Shown: positions 8,192-17,825, counted from the first letter of the stretch. The stretch is DNA of 64,000 bases from Candidatus Riflebacteria bacterium HGW-Riflebacteria-1 (GCA_002839445.1 PGYB01000010.1:214034-278033), one strand, 5' to 3'. Made by a program: numbers and translations. Notes: a model not told the origin generated them from the sequence alone.

Positions 8192-8983
8192 ATGAAATTC
8201 GGTGATTTTAAATCTTCATGCGCGATTTCCTGCTCGATCGCGTATTACTCTTTTCTGGAAGCGCTTCGCAACAGGCTTTTTCTGGGAATAGTCCTGCTGG
8301 CAATACCGCTATCGGCATCAGCCTGGCTTCTCGACACTTATAATCTGGGATTTCAGGCGCGTCTGGTCATTGACACAGGATTGTCGATCATCTCGTTGAC
8401 CGGGCTGCTGGTCGTGCTTTTTTTCTCACTTGACCAGATTATACCTGATATAGAACGACGAACCATTTATTTTGTCATCACCAGGGCTCCCAGTCGCCAT
8501 GTCTACATAGCCGGCCGCTTTGGCGGTATTGCCCTGACCCTTATTTTTCTCAATTTCCTGCTCGGAACCCTGCTGTTTCTGATTCTGCGCATGCAGGCCG
8601 GGGCATGGTTTGCTGAAATACCAGTCGCCATGTTCCTGGTGTTTTTAAAGCAGCTGCTGCTGGTTTCAATAGTTATGATGCTGGCAGCATGCTCAACCAA
8701 AATAATAACCGTAAGCCTGAGTGTTCTGATTTATGTGGTCGGGCACGGCCTCGACATTTTCCGCATGCTGGCCGAACGCAGAGGTAATAAGATTCTGACC
8801 GCGATTGCTGACTTCTGCATTTTTGTAATGCCCGATTTTTCGCTCTATGAAACCAGAATAATGGTAATGCACGAAATTCCGGCCAGAGGCTCAGCCATCG
8901 TATTGCTGACGGTATACACTATGGCCGCTGTCTTCTTTTACTTATCGCTTGGCAGTGCGGCACTCTCCCGCAGGGATCTCTGA
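8192..8983 (+). CDS. ABC-2 type transporter permease
   Basis: The product is 263 aa, with AGGGA placed 7 bases before ATG 8192. It has six predicted hydrophobic helices (around residues 30-50, 65-85, 110-135, 150-170, 175-195 and the final one near 235-255), and a short charged loop containing DQIIPDIERRTIYFVITRAPSR after the second helix. That loop is characteristic of the ABC-2/NosY-like permease family, where it couples to the ATPase. No ABC ATPase gene lies next to it, so the ATPase must be encoded elsewhere. It is followed after 2 bases by a membrane-anchored partner gene. Substrate unknown. Confidence 0.75.
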   Translation: MKFGDFKSSCAISCSIAYYSFLEALRNRLFLGIVLLAIPLSASAWLLDTYNLGFQARLVIDTGLSIISLTGLLVVLFFSLDQIIPDIERRTIYFVITRAPSRHVYIAGRFGGIALTLIFLNFLLGTLLFLILRMQAGAWFAEIPVAMFLVFLKQLLLVSIVMMLAACSTKIITVSLSVLIYVVGHGLDIFRMLAERRGNKILTAIADFCIFVMPDFSLYETRIMVMHEIPARGSAIVLLTVYTMAAVFFYLSLGSAALSRRDL

Positions 8984-8985
8984 CC

Positions 8986-10194
8986 GTGCAGAACCGCAAA
9001 ATTACAACACGGGGAATTCTGCTGCGACTGCTGCTTCTTGCGATAGCCGTTTCCGGGCAATTCTCGATCAAGGCGCGATACTGGAACCAGTATTTCCCTG
9101 AAACAGCCATACTTGACTATAGCGATCTGCTGCTGCAATCTGTGCCCACGCAGCTTAAAAGCATGGGTGCAGGCATTATGCGGCTGACCGCCGATGAATA
9201 CATGCATATCGGTCCCTACAAAAAGGCCAGACAGAATTTTATTGCCGGCAGCTTTGCAGGGAATACCGAGATCATGAGCCTGCTCAGGCTCGCGCTCTAT
9301 CTGGAGCCTTCCCATATTGAGACCTACGAGATTATGAGCCAGAACCTGGCAATGCATCTCGATCGCTTTGCAGACGCTATCAGATTAATACAACAAGGCA
9401 TACTGGCCAACAAAAACTCGGCAGACCTGCACCAACTATATGCCGCCGCGTCATACTGCTACGGTTTTGCCGAGAGCTTCACTTCTGAGACCAGCAAGCC
9501 CATAAAAAATGATCGTGAAATTGCCCTGAATTACCTCAACGCTGCCATTGCCAACTACGAAGTAAATGCCGCTGTCCATCAAGCTGACAACATCGAAACC
9601 GTTAGCAGTCTCGACAATTACTATCTGCTCAAAAGCAGATTTCTCATCGATATCGGCAAAAAAGACCAGGCGCTTGCAGCCTGGCAAAATGTTCCTGAAA
9701 GCAGCAGAAATGGTTTGATCGCCGCCTACTTTTCCCTGCTGGAACAGGGCGTCAAAGTGCCCGACTCGCCCAAAGAGTTTTTAGCACAGATATTTGCGGA
9801 GCAGCAGACCAGCAAAGACATTCTGCCACCTTACGAATTGCCGGATGGCTGGTATCAAACACTTTTCTTCGATCCGGCAGACGAGCTTAAGTCGATATCC
9901 AGCGCGCTGAATCGAGTCAGTCCAGCGCGCATCGATATGTTCGATCCTTTCGCTGTTGCAAAGGTCACCACGATGCACCGCGAAACTCAGAGCAACGGCG
10001 AGTATGCGGCCAATAACCAGACATCCTCATGCAATCATGCCGATCATTCTGAGCATGACTGCGCCCAGCATTATCAGAATGAAAGCGGCGCCTGGACTAT
10101 CTTTACAGAGGCTCGAGGCGCCATTATTCAGGCAGCCTTCATGATCGCCGGCGGTCTTCTGATCCGCAGATTCTTTACCCGTCGCGGCTGGTAG
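8986..10194 (+). CDS. Membrane-anchored helical-repeat protein with Cys/His cluster
   Basis: This 402-aa product starts at GTG 8986, two bases after the permease stop, with AGGGA inside the permease end. An N-terminal hydrophobic segment (about residues 8-24) is followed by a long helical region with a TPR-like character (SLLRLALYLEPSHIETYEIMSQNLA), then a Cys/His cluster near residues 349-360 (Cys-x-His-x2-His-x2-His-x-Cys-x2-His) and a C-terminal transmembrane helix (about 376-398). The cluster looks able to bind a metal. The two anchors place the middle domain outside the cytoplasm. It is probably an accessory subunit of the ABC-2 permease. Family not recognised. Confidence 0.7.
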   Translation: MQNRKITTRGILLRLLLLAIAVSGQFSIKARYWNQYFPETAILDYSDLLLQSVPTQLKSMGAGIMRLTADEYMHIGPYKKARQNFIAGSFAGNTEIMSLLRLALYLEPSHIETYEIMSQNLAMHLDRFADAIRLIQQGILANKNSADLHQLYAAASYCYGFAESFTSETSKPIKNDREIALNYLNAAIANYEVNAAVHQADNIETVSSLDNYYLLKSRFLIDIGKKDQALAAWQNVPESSRNGLIAAYFSLLEQGVKVPDSPKEFLAQIFAEQQTSKDILPPYELPDGWYQTLFFDPADELKSISSALNRVSPARIDMFDPFAVAKVTTMHRETQSNGEYAANNQTSSCNHADHSEHDCAQHYQNESGAWTIFTEARGAIIQAAFMIAGGLLIRRFFTRRGW

Positions 10195-10208
10195 ATTAAC
10201 CTCGCGAT

Positions 10209-11864
10209 TTACATACTGTCGAGGCCGCCAACTCTGTCATACTCTTCCTTATATTGAGCGAGGTAGCCAGAACTGGTGAGAATTTTGTCGATGAGAGTTA
10301 TCTCGCGGTTCAGCGACGGGTCTTTGATCTGCTCGATTTCCTGTTCGAGATACTTTTTGAAATTGCTTAACAGCGTGCGGCTTTTATCAGAAGCGACGAG
10401 TCTTACCGCTTCATTTTCCCATATCTCGCGGTAGCGCGAGTACATTTCGCCACCGGCAAAGCGTTCACTGCTGATCCAGTTTTTCATTATCTCAACATAA
10501 CGCGCCAGCAGAATGCCCTTTCTGATGCCGGAACTCTCGTAGTATTCGGCTTCGGCACCCTCAAAAGCGACTTTTGCTTCAGAATTGCAGGCAAAGCCGT
10601 CGTGCATTTCGTAATCAACCACCAGTTTGAGATCGCCAGTGTGGCCGGTTTTTTTGAGGCGCAGCAGAATGAGACCGCCCTTTGTTTCGTTATCTTCATT
10701 GGTTGGCGAGGGAAACAGGCTGCTGACCTTCATCAGCTCGCCATTCGCGATATTGACGTCAGGAGAACCATAGACCTTTTCGATCTGATAACCATTTGAT
10801 ACCAGCTTAAGACTGAGGTTATAGACCAGCGGGCAAACCATGTACTGGAAATTGTCATCCATGCGTTCTTTGAATTCTTCAGCAGACTGCACCGAAAAAT
10901 AGTTCGCGCCGCGGACTTTTGCGATGCGATCAATCAGATTGCTGTTAAACGCGAGACCAATACCGATAAACGTGCTGTGAATGCGGCTTTGAGCGGCAAC
11001 AACGGCCAGACTCATCAGATCACGACTGCTGGTGTTGCCGGTGTTAGGCATGGCATCGGTAAGAAAAATAATGCGGTTTTCATAAGAAGCATCAGAAGCG
11101 GCGGCGTATTTGCTATACTGGCTAATGCCAGTTTGCATGCCGAGTTCCATGTTGGTTCCGCCACGTGGCTTAAGTGTTCTAACGTATTGGCGCAGTTTGT
11201 TTTTATAGTCTTCGTTGATTTTCTGCAAAGAAAAAGGTGTCTCGACCCCGTCGTCGAAAAGCACGAGCGCAAAAGAATCTTCTTCGTTGAGATGCTCAAG
11301 CATGTTGGCAATGTTCGCAGCGGCGATATCAAGCATATTGCCATTGCTTTGCCCATTGCTGCTGACATTGGCAGCTGGCTGCTGACCACCATAATGGTAT
11401 TTATCAAACTGTGAAGCCATAGAGCCTGAGATATCGAGAACAACCACCAGATTGAGTTTGCGTCGTTTGAATTCAGCTTCGTCGAGGTTCGAATTCAACC
11501 CGACCGAAATATAGTTTTCGAGCTCACCGGTTGCCGGGTTACGCGATACTGCAGAAGTATAGGTCGGGTAGAAAAGCTGGTCGGCAACTTCCCCCTCTTT
11601 CATACCGGTATCGAAGTAGTATTCGTTATAGACACCCTCAGTGGTAATCGCGCTGGCCAGCGGCAAATAGCCGTTGTTAATGTTTACGCGAAAACTCAGC
11701 GCATCCATGGCACCACCAACGGCAAAGCCAAGGCTTCGGCGCGGCGCCTGCATTCTGGCTTTTCTGAAGTTGGGTATCGAAATCGCGGCAAGAAAGCCGA
11801 CGATCATCACGACAACAATGAGCTCAAGCAGTGTAAACCCGATTCTACGCTTTTCAGCATTCAT
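10209..11864 (-). CDS. Prepilin-like protein fused to a von Willebrand factor A domain
   Basis: The product is 551 aa from ATG 11864 (GGAGG at 11871-11875, spacing 6). Residues 9-14 read GFTLLE, a type IV prepilin peptidase site: cleavage after Gly9, methylation of Phe10, and Glu14 at the conserved +5 position, followed by a hydrophobic helix to about residue 32. Residues about 136-330 form a VWA domain with the MIDAS motif DISGSM, a Thr in the GGTNMELG segment and Asp in FLTDAMP. The remainder is a mixed alpha/beta region with charged C-terminal helices. Such a protein would be assembled by the pilus or type II secretion machinery and display a metal-dependent adhesion domain. No other pilus gene is nearby, and divergent neighbours separate it from both sides. 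Confidence 0.88.
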   Translation of the reverse strand: MNAEKRRIGFTLLELIVVVMIVGFLAAISIPNFRKARMQAPRRSLGFAVGGAMDALSFRVNINNGYLPLASAITTEGVYNEYYFDTGMKEGEVADQLFYPTYTSAVSRNPATGELENYISVGLNSNLDEAEFKRRKLNLVVVLDISGSMASQFDKYHYGGQQPAANVSSNGQSNGNMLDIAAANIANMLEHLNEEDSFALVLFDDGVETPFSLQKINEDYKNKLRQYVRTLKPRGGTNMELGMQTGISQYSKYAAASDASYENRIIFLTDAMPNTGNTSSRDLMSLAVVAAQSRIHSTFIGIGLAFNSNLIDRIAKVRGANYFSVQSAEEFKERMDDNFQYMVCPLVYNLSLKLVSNGYQIEKVYGSPDVNIANGELMKVSSLFPSPTNEDNETKGGLILLRLKKTGHTGDLKLVVDYEMHDGFACNSEAKVAFEGAEAEYYESSGIRKGILLARYVEIMKNWISSERFAGGEMYSRYREIWENEAVRLVASDKSRTLLSNFKKYLEQEIEQIKDPSLNREITLIDKILTSSGYLAQYKEEYDRVGGLDSM

Positions 11865-12044
11865 AGCAGCCCTCCGCATAATAAAATAATAAAAATAATG
11901 GTGACGATGGACAGAGCAACGTTTGTACCACCACAGAAAATCGGCTGTTTAAGGGAACTTTGCCGCGCAAACGCCTGCCAGCTGCGACATTTCTGGCGCA
12001 ACCTGCGTCACTGCAGTCACTGATCTTTGCCCGGCGGTCGCGAA

Positions 12045-13352
12045 TCAGGCCTTTACTGCGGGCTGTTCGCGTGTCTTTGCCGATTCTGTTTGCCGTATCA
12101 GAATTTTTTCGGCGACATGGCCTTCTATTTTCTTCACGATGAAAATGTGGTTGCCTCTGACTATTTTGTCTTTTTCGCGCAGAAAATCGCCCTTGATAAA
12201 AGTTAGCAGGCCATTCAGCGTATTTGCCTGATGGCGTTCATCTTCTGAGAATTCTAAGGCCAGGGCGGCGCCAAGTTCCTGCAACGAGATACTGCCCATA
12301 ACTTCGTGTTCTCCGTTAGCATGGCTGCGCAAATTGCCGGCCGGCTCTACGTCATATTCGTCATTGATCATGCCAAACACGCGCTCGACAATGTCTTCAA
12401 AGGTGATAATACCAGAAGTCGAGCCAAATTCATCGACAACAACAGCCATGTGCTTTCTGGTCAACTTCATGCGTTCAAGCAGTTCGCCAATCGCCACATT
12501 TTCAGGCACAAAGAGCGGTTGCATCATCAATTTATGCAAATCAAAGCGCGCAGCGTCTCCCGGCTCAAGCTTCACGAGTTCTTTAAAATTAAACACCCCG
12601 AGAATGGCATCAAGACTCTTGTCATAAACTGGCACCCGCGTGTACATGTCGGTTTTAAATGCCTCGCGAACTTCCTGCAAATTTGCCTGCACCGGTATGC
12701 CTCGCACATTGCTGCGCGGAACCATGACCTCGCAAACCTGCAGATCATTGAACTTGCTCGATCTCGACATCAGCTTGCGTTCGATTGAATCGATATGACC
12801 GGCTTTTTCACTGTGTTTGGCATGCAGCAGCAACTCATGGATCGATGGCGCATTATCGTGTTCCCCGGGCCTTTTGATCAAAGCAAGCATGGCTCTGCTG
12901 ATTATTTCCATGGCAGCGGTCACCGGCTTCATCGCTGTAACGATCAGCCAAAGTGGGTAAGCCATTGCCATTGTCCAGGCCTTGGAAAAAGTGACACCAA
13001 TGTGTTTGGGCACAACCTCGCCACAGATCAACAGAAAAATTATCGTTACAACCGATGCCAGAACCGGCGCCACAGCCTCCGACAGAATTCCGGTGTCGAC
13101 AAATACCTGATCAAAAAATGCCCCGGCATAGACAGCCAGAACCGTGTTAACAATGTTATTGCCAACGAGAATGGCAGCAATTACCGAGCCTTTGTGCTGC
13201 AGCATTTCAAGCACTATTTTTTTCCGGCGACCACTTTTGCCGGCATAGCTTTCCATGCTGATCTCGTTAACTGAAGTAAAGGCTGTTTCTGTGCCGGAAA
13301 AAATGGCAGAAACCAGTAACAGCACCGCAAAAAATAGCAGAGTATAGAACAT
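12045..13352 (-). CDS. CNNM/CorC (HlyC/CorC) family transporter
   Basis: The product is 435 aa. Residues 1-185 are a DUF21/CNNM membrane domain with four helices and the small-residue-rich GNNIVNTVLAVYAG segment. Residues about 200-330 hold a CBS pair (VCEVMVPRSNVRGIP, MAVVVDEFGSTSGIITFEDIVE), and residues about 345-425 a CorC_HlyC domain. These proteins export or regulate Mg2+ or Co2+ in the inner membrane; older annotations call them haemolysins. GAGG lies 5 bases before the ATG. It stands alone between a convergent gap and the divergent molybdenum hydroxylase operon. Confidence 0.92.
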   Translation of the reverse strand: MFYTLLFFAVLLLVSAIFSGTETAFTSVNEISMESYAGKSGRRKKIVLEMLQHKGSVIAAILVGNNIVNTVLAVYAGAFFDQVFVDTGILSEAVAPVLASVVTIIFLLICGEVVPKHIGVTFSKAWTMAMAYPLWLIVTAMKPVTAAMEIISRAMLALIKRPGEHDNAPSIHELLLHAKHSEKAGHIDSIERKLMSRSSKFNDLQVCEVMVPRSNVRGIPVQANLQEVREAFKTDMYTRVPVYDKSLDAILGVFNFKELVKLEPGDAARFDLHKLMMQPLFVPENVAIGELLERMKLTRKHMAVVVDEFGSTSGIITFEDIVERVFGMINDEYDVEPAGNLRSHANGEHEVMGSISLQELGAALALEFSEDERHQANTLNGLLTFIKGDFLREKDKIVRGNHIFIVKKIEGHVAEKILIRQTESAKTREQPAVKA

Positions 13353-13591
13353 TGCAACCTCTATGTGATAAATAATTATTCTCGGGGCAATAACCGCTAC
13401 ATCTTAGCATTTAGCGCCAGGTAATTCCATTCAGACATAATCGGCAATTCGCGGCATCGGGGCGCAGGTAGATTGCTGATTAACAAAGTTGCTGATTTTT
13501 TTAGTCTGTACTGGCATATTGGTCTGGCTGTCAGTATAATCTTAAACTAAGTTGAATCATAAACCGTAACACAAGGAAAAGGAGGGCGAGA

Positions 13592-14452
13592 ATGCTCAAA
13601 AAGCTCACCCGGTTTTACTATCCAAAGACCATCGAGGAAGCCTGTCTGAACCTCGGCAACCGCGAACAGAAGACGGTCCTCATTGCTGGTGGAACCTCTG
13701 AAGTTCTGCGCAACGACAACAGCATCGAAGCGCTGGTCGATCTGTCCAAGGTTAAAGAACTCTGCTACATCAGGCAGGAATCTTCTTATATCCACATTGG
13801 CGCCGGCACTCCGGTTCAGGATATTTATAAAAGCAAAAATTTGAAAGGCCCCTCTGGCGAACTTCTCAAGACGGCTGCTGGAAAAATCGGCTCAACACTG
13901 CTGCGCAATTCGATTACTGCTGCCGGCAATCTGGCTGGTCTTTTCCCATGGTCTGACCTGCCACCGGTTTATATGGCCCTCGACGCCGAAGTCGTCTGCC
14001 GCAAAGGCAAACCGAAGCGCACCGTGCCGGTTCAGAGACTTATCGATACCAGGGCCGCGCAGTTTCTTTCTGAAGCCGAAATTATCTCCGAGATTATGGT
14101 TCCCATCTATGGCAAAGGCACCGGCGTTCACTTTGCCAAGTTCTCCAAGACCTCTAACGATTACGCGATGATCAGCCTCGCCATCAGACTTACCCAGAAA
14201 TCAGGAAAGATTGAACAGGCGAGAATCGCGGTCAACGCTATTACTGCCACGCCAACCCGCTGCCGCGAGGCAGAAAGCGTTCTCGAAGGCCAGAAAGCAA
14301 CCCCAGAACTCTTTGCCGCCGCTGCCAAAAAAGCGGTGTCAGGCATCACCGTCCGCCGCGATATCCGTGCCAGCAGTGACTACCGCCGAGAAGTTCTCGA
14401 AGTCATGGTGCGCCGTGGTCTGCAGGAAGCCTTTGCCAAGGCCGGCAAATAA
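13592..14452 (+). CDS. Molybdenum hydroxylase FAD-binding subunit (CoxM/XdhB type)
   Basis: The product is 286 aa, with GGAGG 6 bases upstream of ATG. It is the medium subunit of the xanthine dehydrogenase/CO dehydrogenase family. LIAGGTSEVLRND near residue 30 is the first FAD pyrophosphate-binding loop, RNSITAAGNLAGLFPWSD near residue 105 the second, and the C-terminal third matches the CO_deh_flav_C domain (FAKFSKTSNDYAMISLAIRL). It passes electrons from the 2Fe-2S clusters to NAD or another acceptor. It is first in a three-gene operon with M-S-L order. A TATAAT at 13535-13540 may be its -10 element, but I find no good -35. Confidence 0.92.
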   Translation: MLKKLTRFYYPKTIEEACLNLGNREQKTVLIAGGTSEVLRNDNSIEALVDLSKVKELCYIRQESSYIHIGAGTPVQDIYKSKNLKGPSGELLKTAAGKIGSTLLRNSITAAGNLAGLFPWSDLPPVYMALDAEVVCRKGKPKRTVPVQRLIDTRAAQFLSEAEIISEIMVPIYGKGTGVHFAKFSKTSNDYAMISLAIRLTQKSGKIEQARIAVNAITATPTRCREAESVLEGQKATPELFAAAAKKAVSGITVRRDIRASSDYRREVLEVMVRRGLQEAFAKAGK

Positions 14453-14463
14453 GGAGAAAGCCA

Positions 14464-14952
14464 GTGAAAATCAATACCCGAGTCAATGGCAAAGATATTT
14501 GCCTCGAAGTTAAAGCAAACACTATGCTGGCTGAAGCGCTGCGCGCTGCCGGCTTTAAGGGCGTCAAGATTGGCTGCAGCGAAGGCAGCTGTGGCGCCTG
14601 CGCTGTCATGATCGATGGCCGCCCCCGCAATTCATGCATTTTGCCGGCAGGCATGGCCGAAGGCTCTGATATCCTGACCGTTGAAGGTATGGGCAATCCG
14701 GAAAATCCACATGTTCTGCAGCAGGCTTTTGTCGACTCCGGCTCGACCCAGTGTGGATACTGTAATCCAGGTGCGCTGATCGCTGCCAAAGCCCTGCTTG
14801 ACAGCAACGCAAACCCAACCGCTGAAGACGTCAAAGACGCTCTCGATGGCAATCTGTGCCGCTGCACCGGTTACATCAAACGCATTGACGCTGTTCTTGA
14901 AGCCGCCAAAGCCACCAAAAAACCGGCAAAACGCGCAGGAGGCAAAAAATAA
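14464..14952 (+). CDS. Molybdenum hydroxylase 2Fe-2S subunit (CoxS/XdhC type)
   Basis: The product is 162 aa and starts at GTG with AAGGAG upstream. The N-terminal plant-type ferredoxin domain has GCSEGSCGACAVMIDGRPRNSC (ligands for the first 2Fe-2S cluster). The C-terminal four-helix domain has QCGYCNPG and DGNLCRCTGY (ligands for the second). A short Ala/Lys-rich tail ends the protein. Its TAA overlaps the ATG of the large subunit by one base. It relays electrons from the Mo centre to FAD. Confidence 0.95.
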   Translation: MKINTRVNGKDICLEVKANTMLAEALRAAGFKGVKIGCSEGSCGACAVMIDGRPRNSCILPAGMAEGSDILTVEGMGNPENPHVLQQAFVDSGSTQCGYCNPGALIAAKALLDSNANPTAEDVKDALDGNLCRCTGYIKRIDAVLEAAKATKKPAKRAGGKK

Positions 14953-17804
14953 TGGCCAAAGCAATTAATAAAGAGAACGCAAAACCAGCTGCCAAGGCTG
15001 CTGCCGAATATTCTCCAATTCCAGAATCACCGCTGTTTTTTGAAAAGCCCGATAAATTCAATCAGGTCAATCACAGCCTGACTAAAATCGACGCGATGGG
15101 CCTGGTCTGCGGCCAGCAGAAATATGTAGCTGACATCGACCTGCCCGACATGCTGCACGTAAAAGTTCTCGGCAGCATCTACGCGCACGCCGAAATCAAG
15201 AGCATCGACACCAGCGCCGCCTTGAAAGTGCCTGGCGTCGTCGCCATCTACACCTGGAAAGACGTGCCGAGAGTACCAAGAACCACTGCCGGCCAGGGCT
15301 TTCCTGAGCCGTCACCATATGACACCTACCTGCTCGACAGCAAGGTGCGCTTTGTTGGCGACCGCGTCGCTATCGTAGCCGCCGAATCAGCAGAAGCGGC
15401 CGACGAAGCCTGCCACAAGATCAAGGTTGACTACAAGGTGCTCAAGCCGGTTCTTGACTGCGAAAAAGCCATGGACAAAGACGCACCGGTCATTCACGAC
15501 GAAAAAGACTGCCGCGTGCCGATTCCCATATTCTTCGATCCGAAACACAATCATTGTTCACACGTGCAGACCGCGGTCGGCGATGTTGAAAAGGGCTACG
15601 AAACCGCTGATTACGTGCTTGAACGCAAGTATTACCCCCACTACGCCCAGCACTGCCCGATCGAACCACATATCTGCATCGCCTATCTCGACGAGTATGA
15701 CCGCCTCGTGCTGCGCACTTCAACACAGGTGCCGTTCCACTCTCGCCGCATCACCGCCCAGACCCTTGGCATTCCGGTCAAAAAGATCAGAGTTATCAAA
15801 CCCAGAATTGGCGGCGGTTTCGGCACTAAGCAGGAAGTTCTGCTCGAAGACGTCTGCGGCCTGGTAACTCTGCGCACCCGCCGACCATGCGTCTGGGCAC
15901 TGACCCGCGCCGAAGAATTCATGTCGGCCCGCACTCGCCACCCGATGGTGGTTACCATCAAAAGCGGCGTTAAAAAAGACGGCAGCATCACCGCCATTTC
16001 AATGCGCGTTCTCAGCAATACCGGCGCTTACGGTTCGCACGCACTGACCGTTCTCAGCAACTGCGGTTCAAAGGTTCTGCCGCTTTATCGCGCAGATAAC
16101 ATCGAATTCATCGGCGACACCGTTTACACCAACCTGCCGGTTGGCGGCGCCTATCGCGGCTACGGTGCTACCCAGGCGGCCTACGCCATGGAATGCCAGA
16201 TGGACGAAATGGCCGAAGTAATCGGCATGGACCCGATCAAGTTCCGTCAGAAAAATCATATTAAAGAAGGCGAATCTTCGCCGATCTTTAAAGCTCTCGG
16301 CGAAGGCCGCGAAGGCGTTGACATGAGCATCGGCTCATGTGGCCTCGAAAAGTGCATAACCGAAGGCATGAAACGCATCGACTGGGCTAAGAAGTATGGT
16401 AAACCCGGCACCGGCATCAAGCGACGCGGCGTCGGCATGTGCTGTCTGATGCAGGGCAGTTCGATTCCCGAAATCGACATGGGCGCGGTCTTCATCAAAA
16501 TGAACGATGACGGCTCATTCAACATGCTGCTCGGCGCCACCGATCTCGGCACCGGCTCAGACACTGTTCTCGCACAGATTGCTGCTGAAACCATGGGTTG
16601 TCAGCTCACCGACATGATGGTCTACAGTTCAGACACCGACATGACTCCTTTCGATGTAGGCGCCTACGCAAGCTCGACCACCTACCTGACCGGCGGCGCG
16701 GTTATCAACTGCGCCAAAAAAGTACGCGAACAGATCGAAGCGGTTGCTGCCAGCATGATGGGCGAGAATGTTTCTGACATCACTATCGAAAACGGCGTCT
16801 GCTATGGCAAAGGCCGCAAAAACAAAGTTACTTTCGGGCAGGTCTGCAAATACGCGATGTATGAGCACAAGCAGTTCCAGATCGGCGCGATCGGCAGCCA
16901 TATCAGTCACGCTTCACCGCCGCCGTTCTCAGCTCACTTCGCTGAAGTCGAAGTTGACACGGAAACTGGCGAAGTTAAGCTGCTCAAATACGTCGCCGGC
17001 GTTGACTGCGGCACCGCCATTAACCCGACATTAGCCGATGGCCAGACCCAGGGCGCGGTAATGAACGCTATCTGCTTCGCATTAACCGAAGAGTATATCT
17101 TCGACGAAAACGGCCGCATGCTCAACCCGAACTTCGGCAACTACAAGATCTGGGGCACTCGCGACCTGCCCGAAATCGAAACCTTCCTGGTACCGACCTA
17201 TGAAAAAACCGGCCCCTACGGCGCCAAGAGCGTCAGCGAAATCAGCATCAACGGAGCGCTCCCGGCCATCGGCAATGCCATCAAAAACGCTGTTGGCGTC
17301 AGACTGACCCACCCGCCTTACAATGCTGAAAAGGTTCTCAAGGCCATCAAAGAACTCAAGGCCGGCAAAAAAGATACCACCATCAAAGCCGTGGTAAAGT
17401 CAGCCAAAACAGCAAAAGCAGAACCCGCCAAGACAGTCAAGGCAGCTAAACCGGCCGCCACTGCCGCCAAACCCGCAGCAAAGGCTGCGCCGGCCAGGCA
17501 GGCAAAAGCCGCCAAGGCTCCCGAAAAAGTAGTGAAAAGCACTAAACCAGCCGCGAAGCCGGTAGCAGCGCCCAAAAAAGCAGCCGCTCCAGCTAAGCAG
17601 ACGAAAACGGCCAAAGCCGCCAAACCGGTGTCAAAGCCAGCCGCAGCCCCTAAAAAGGCTGTTGCTACCGCCAAACCTGTCGCCAAACCGACATCTGCTC
17701 CCAAAAAAGCAGCACAGCCAGTTAAAGCAGCTCCAGCAAAAACAGCCAAGCCGACTCCGGCAAAGAAACCCGCAGCCGCCAAAAAGACTGCCAGCAAAAA
17801 ATAA
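14952..17804 (+). CDS. Molybdenum hydroxylase large (Mo-cofactor) subunit with Ala/Lys/Pro tail
   Basis: The product is 950 aa. Residues about 45-790 are the aldehyde oxidase/xanthine dehydrogenase fold: a PRIGGGFGTKQ loop for the molybdopterin, GGAYRGYGATQ at the active-site arginine position, and GAKSVSEISINGALPAIGNAI containing the presumed catalytic Glu near the end of the domain. The AYRGYGA motif differs from form I CO dehydrogenase (AYACSFR), so oxidation of a purine, nicotinate-like heterocycle or aldehyde is more likely than CO. Residues about 810-950 form a low-complexity basic tail of AKPAAK-like repeats resembling histone H1 tails, which is unusual for this family. A strong terminator follows. 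No XdhC-type maturation gene is nearby. Confidence 0.9.
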   Translation: MAKAINKENAKPAAKAAAEYSPIPESPLFFEKPDKFNQVNHSLTKIDAMGLVCGQQKYVADIDLPDMLHVKVLGSIYAHAEIKSIDTSAALKVPGVVAIYTWKDVPRVPRTTAGQGFPEPSPYDTYLLDSKVRFVGDRVAIVAAESAEAADEACHKIKVDYKVLKPVLDCEKAMDKDAPVIHDEKDCRVPIPIFFDPKHNHCSHVQTAVGDVEKGYETADYVLERKYYPHYAQHCPIEPHICIAYLDEYDRLVLRTSTQVPFHSRRITAQTLGIPVKKIRVIKPRIGGGFGTKQEVLLEDVCGLVTLRTRRPCVWALTRAEEFMSARTRHPMVVTIKSGVKKDGSITAISMRVLSNTGAYGSHALTVLSNCGSKVLPLYRADNIEFIGDTVYTNLPVGGAYRGYGATQAAYAMECQMDEMAEVIGMDPIKFRQKNHIKEGESSPIFKALGEGREGVDMSIGSCGLEKCITEGMKRIDWAKKYGKPGTGIKRRGVGMCCLMQGSSIPEIDMGAVFIKMNDDGSFNMLLGATDLGTGSDTVLAQIAAETMGCQLTDMMVYSSDTDMTPFDVGAYASSTTYLTGGAVINCAKKVREQIEAVAASMMGENVSDITIENGVCYGKGRKNKVTFGQVCKYAMYEHKQFQIGAIGSHISHASPPPFSAHFAEVEVDTETGEVKLLKYVAGVDCGTAINPTLADGQTQGAVMNAICFALTEEYIFDENGRMLNPNFGNYKIWGTRDLPEIETFLVPTYEKTGPYGAKSVSEISINGALPAIGNAIKNAVGVRLTHPPYNAEKVLKAIKELKAGKKDTTIKAVVKSAKTAKAEPAKTVKAAKPAATAAKPAAKAAPARQAKAAKAPEKVVKSTKPAAKPVAAPKKAAAPAKQTKTAKAAKPVSKPAAAPKKAVATAKPVAKPTSAPKKAAQPVKAAPAKTAKPTPAKKPAAAKKTASKK

Positions 17805-17825
17805 CCTTCACAACTGAGTTCCTCG

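Noticed and set aside
17318..17797. 159-codon antisense frame over the Ala/Lys/Pro tail
   Set aside because: It is a by-product of low-complexity coding on the other strand; its sequence is merely the antisense reading of AKPAAK repeats.
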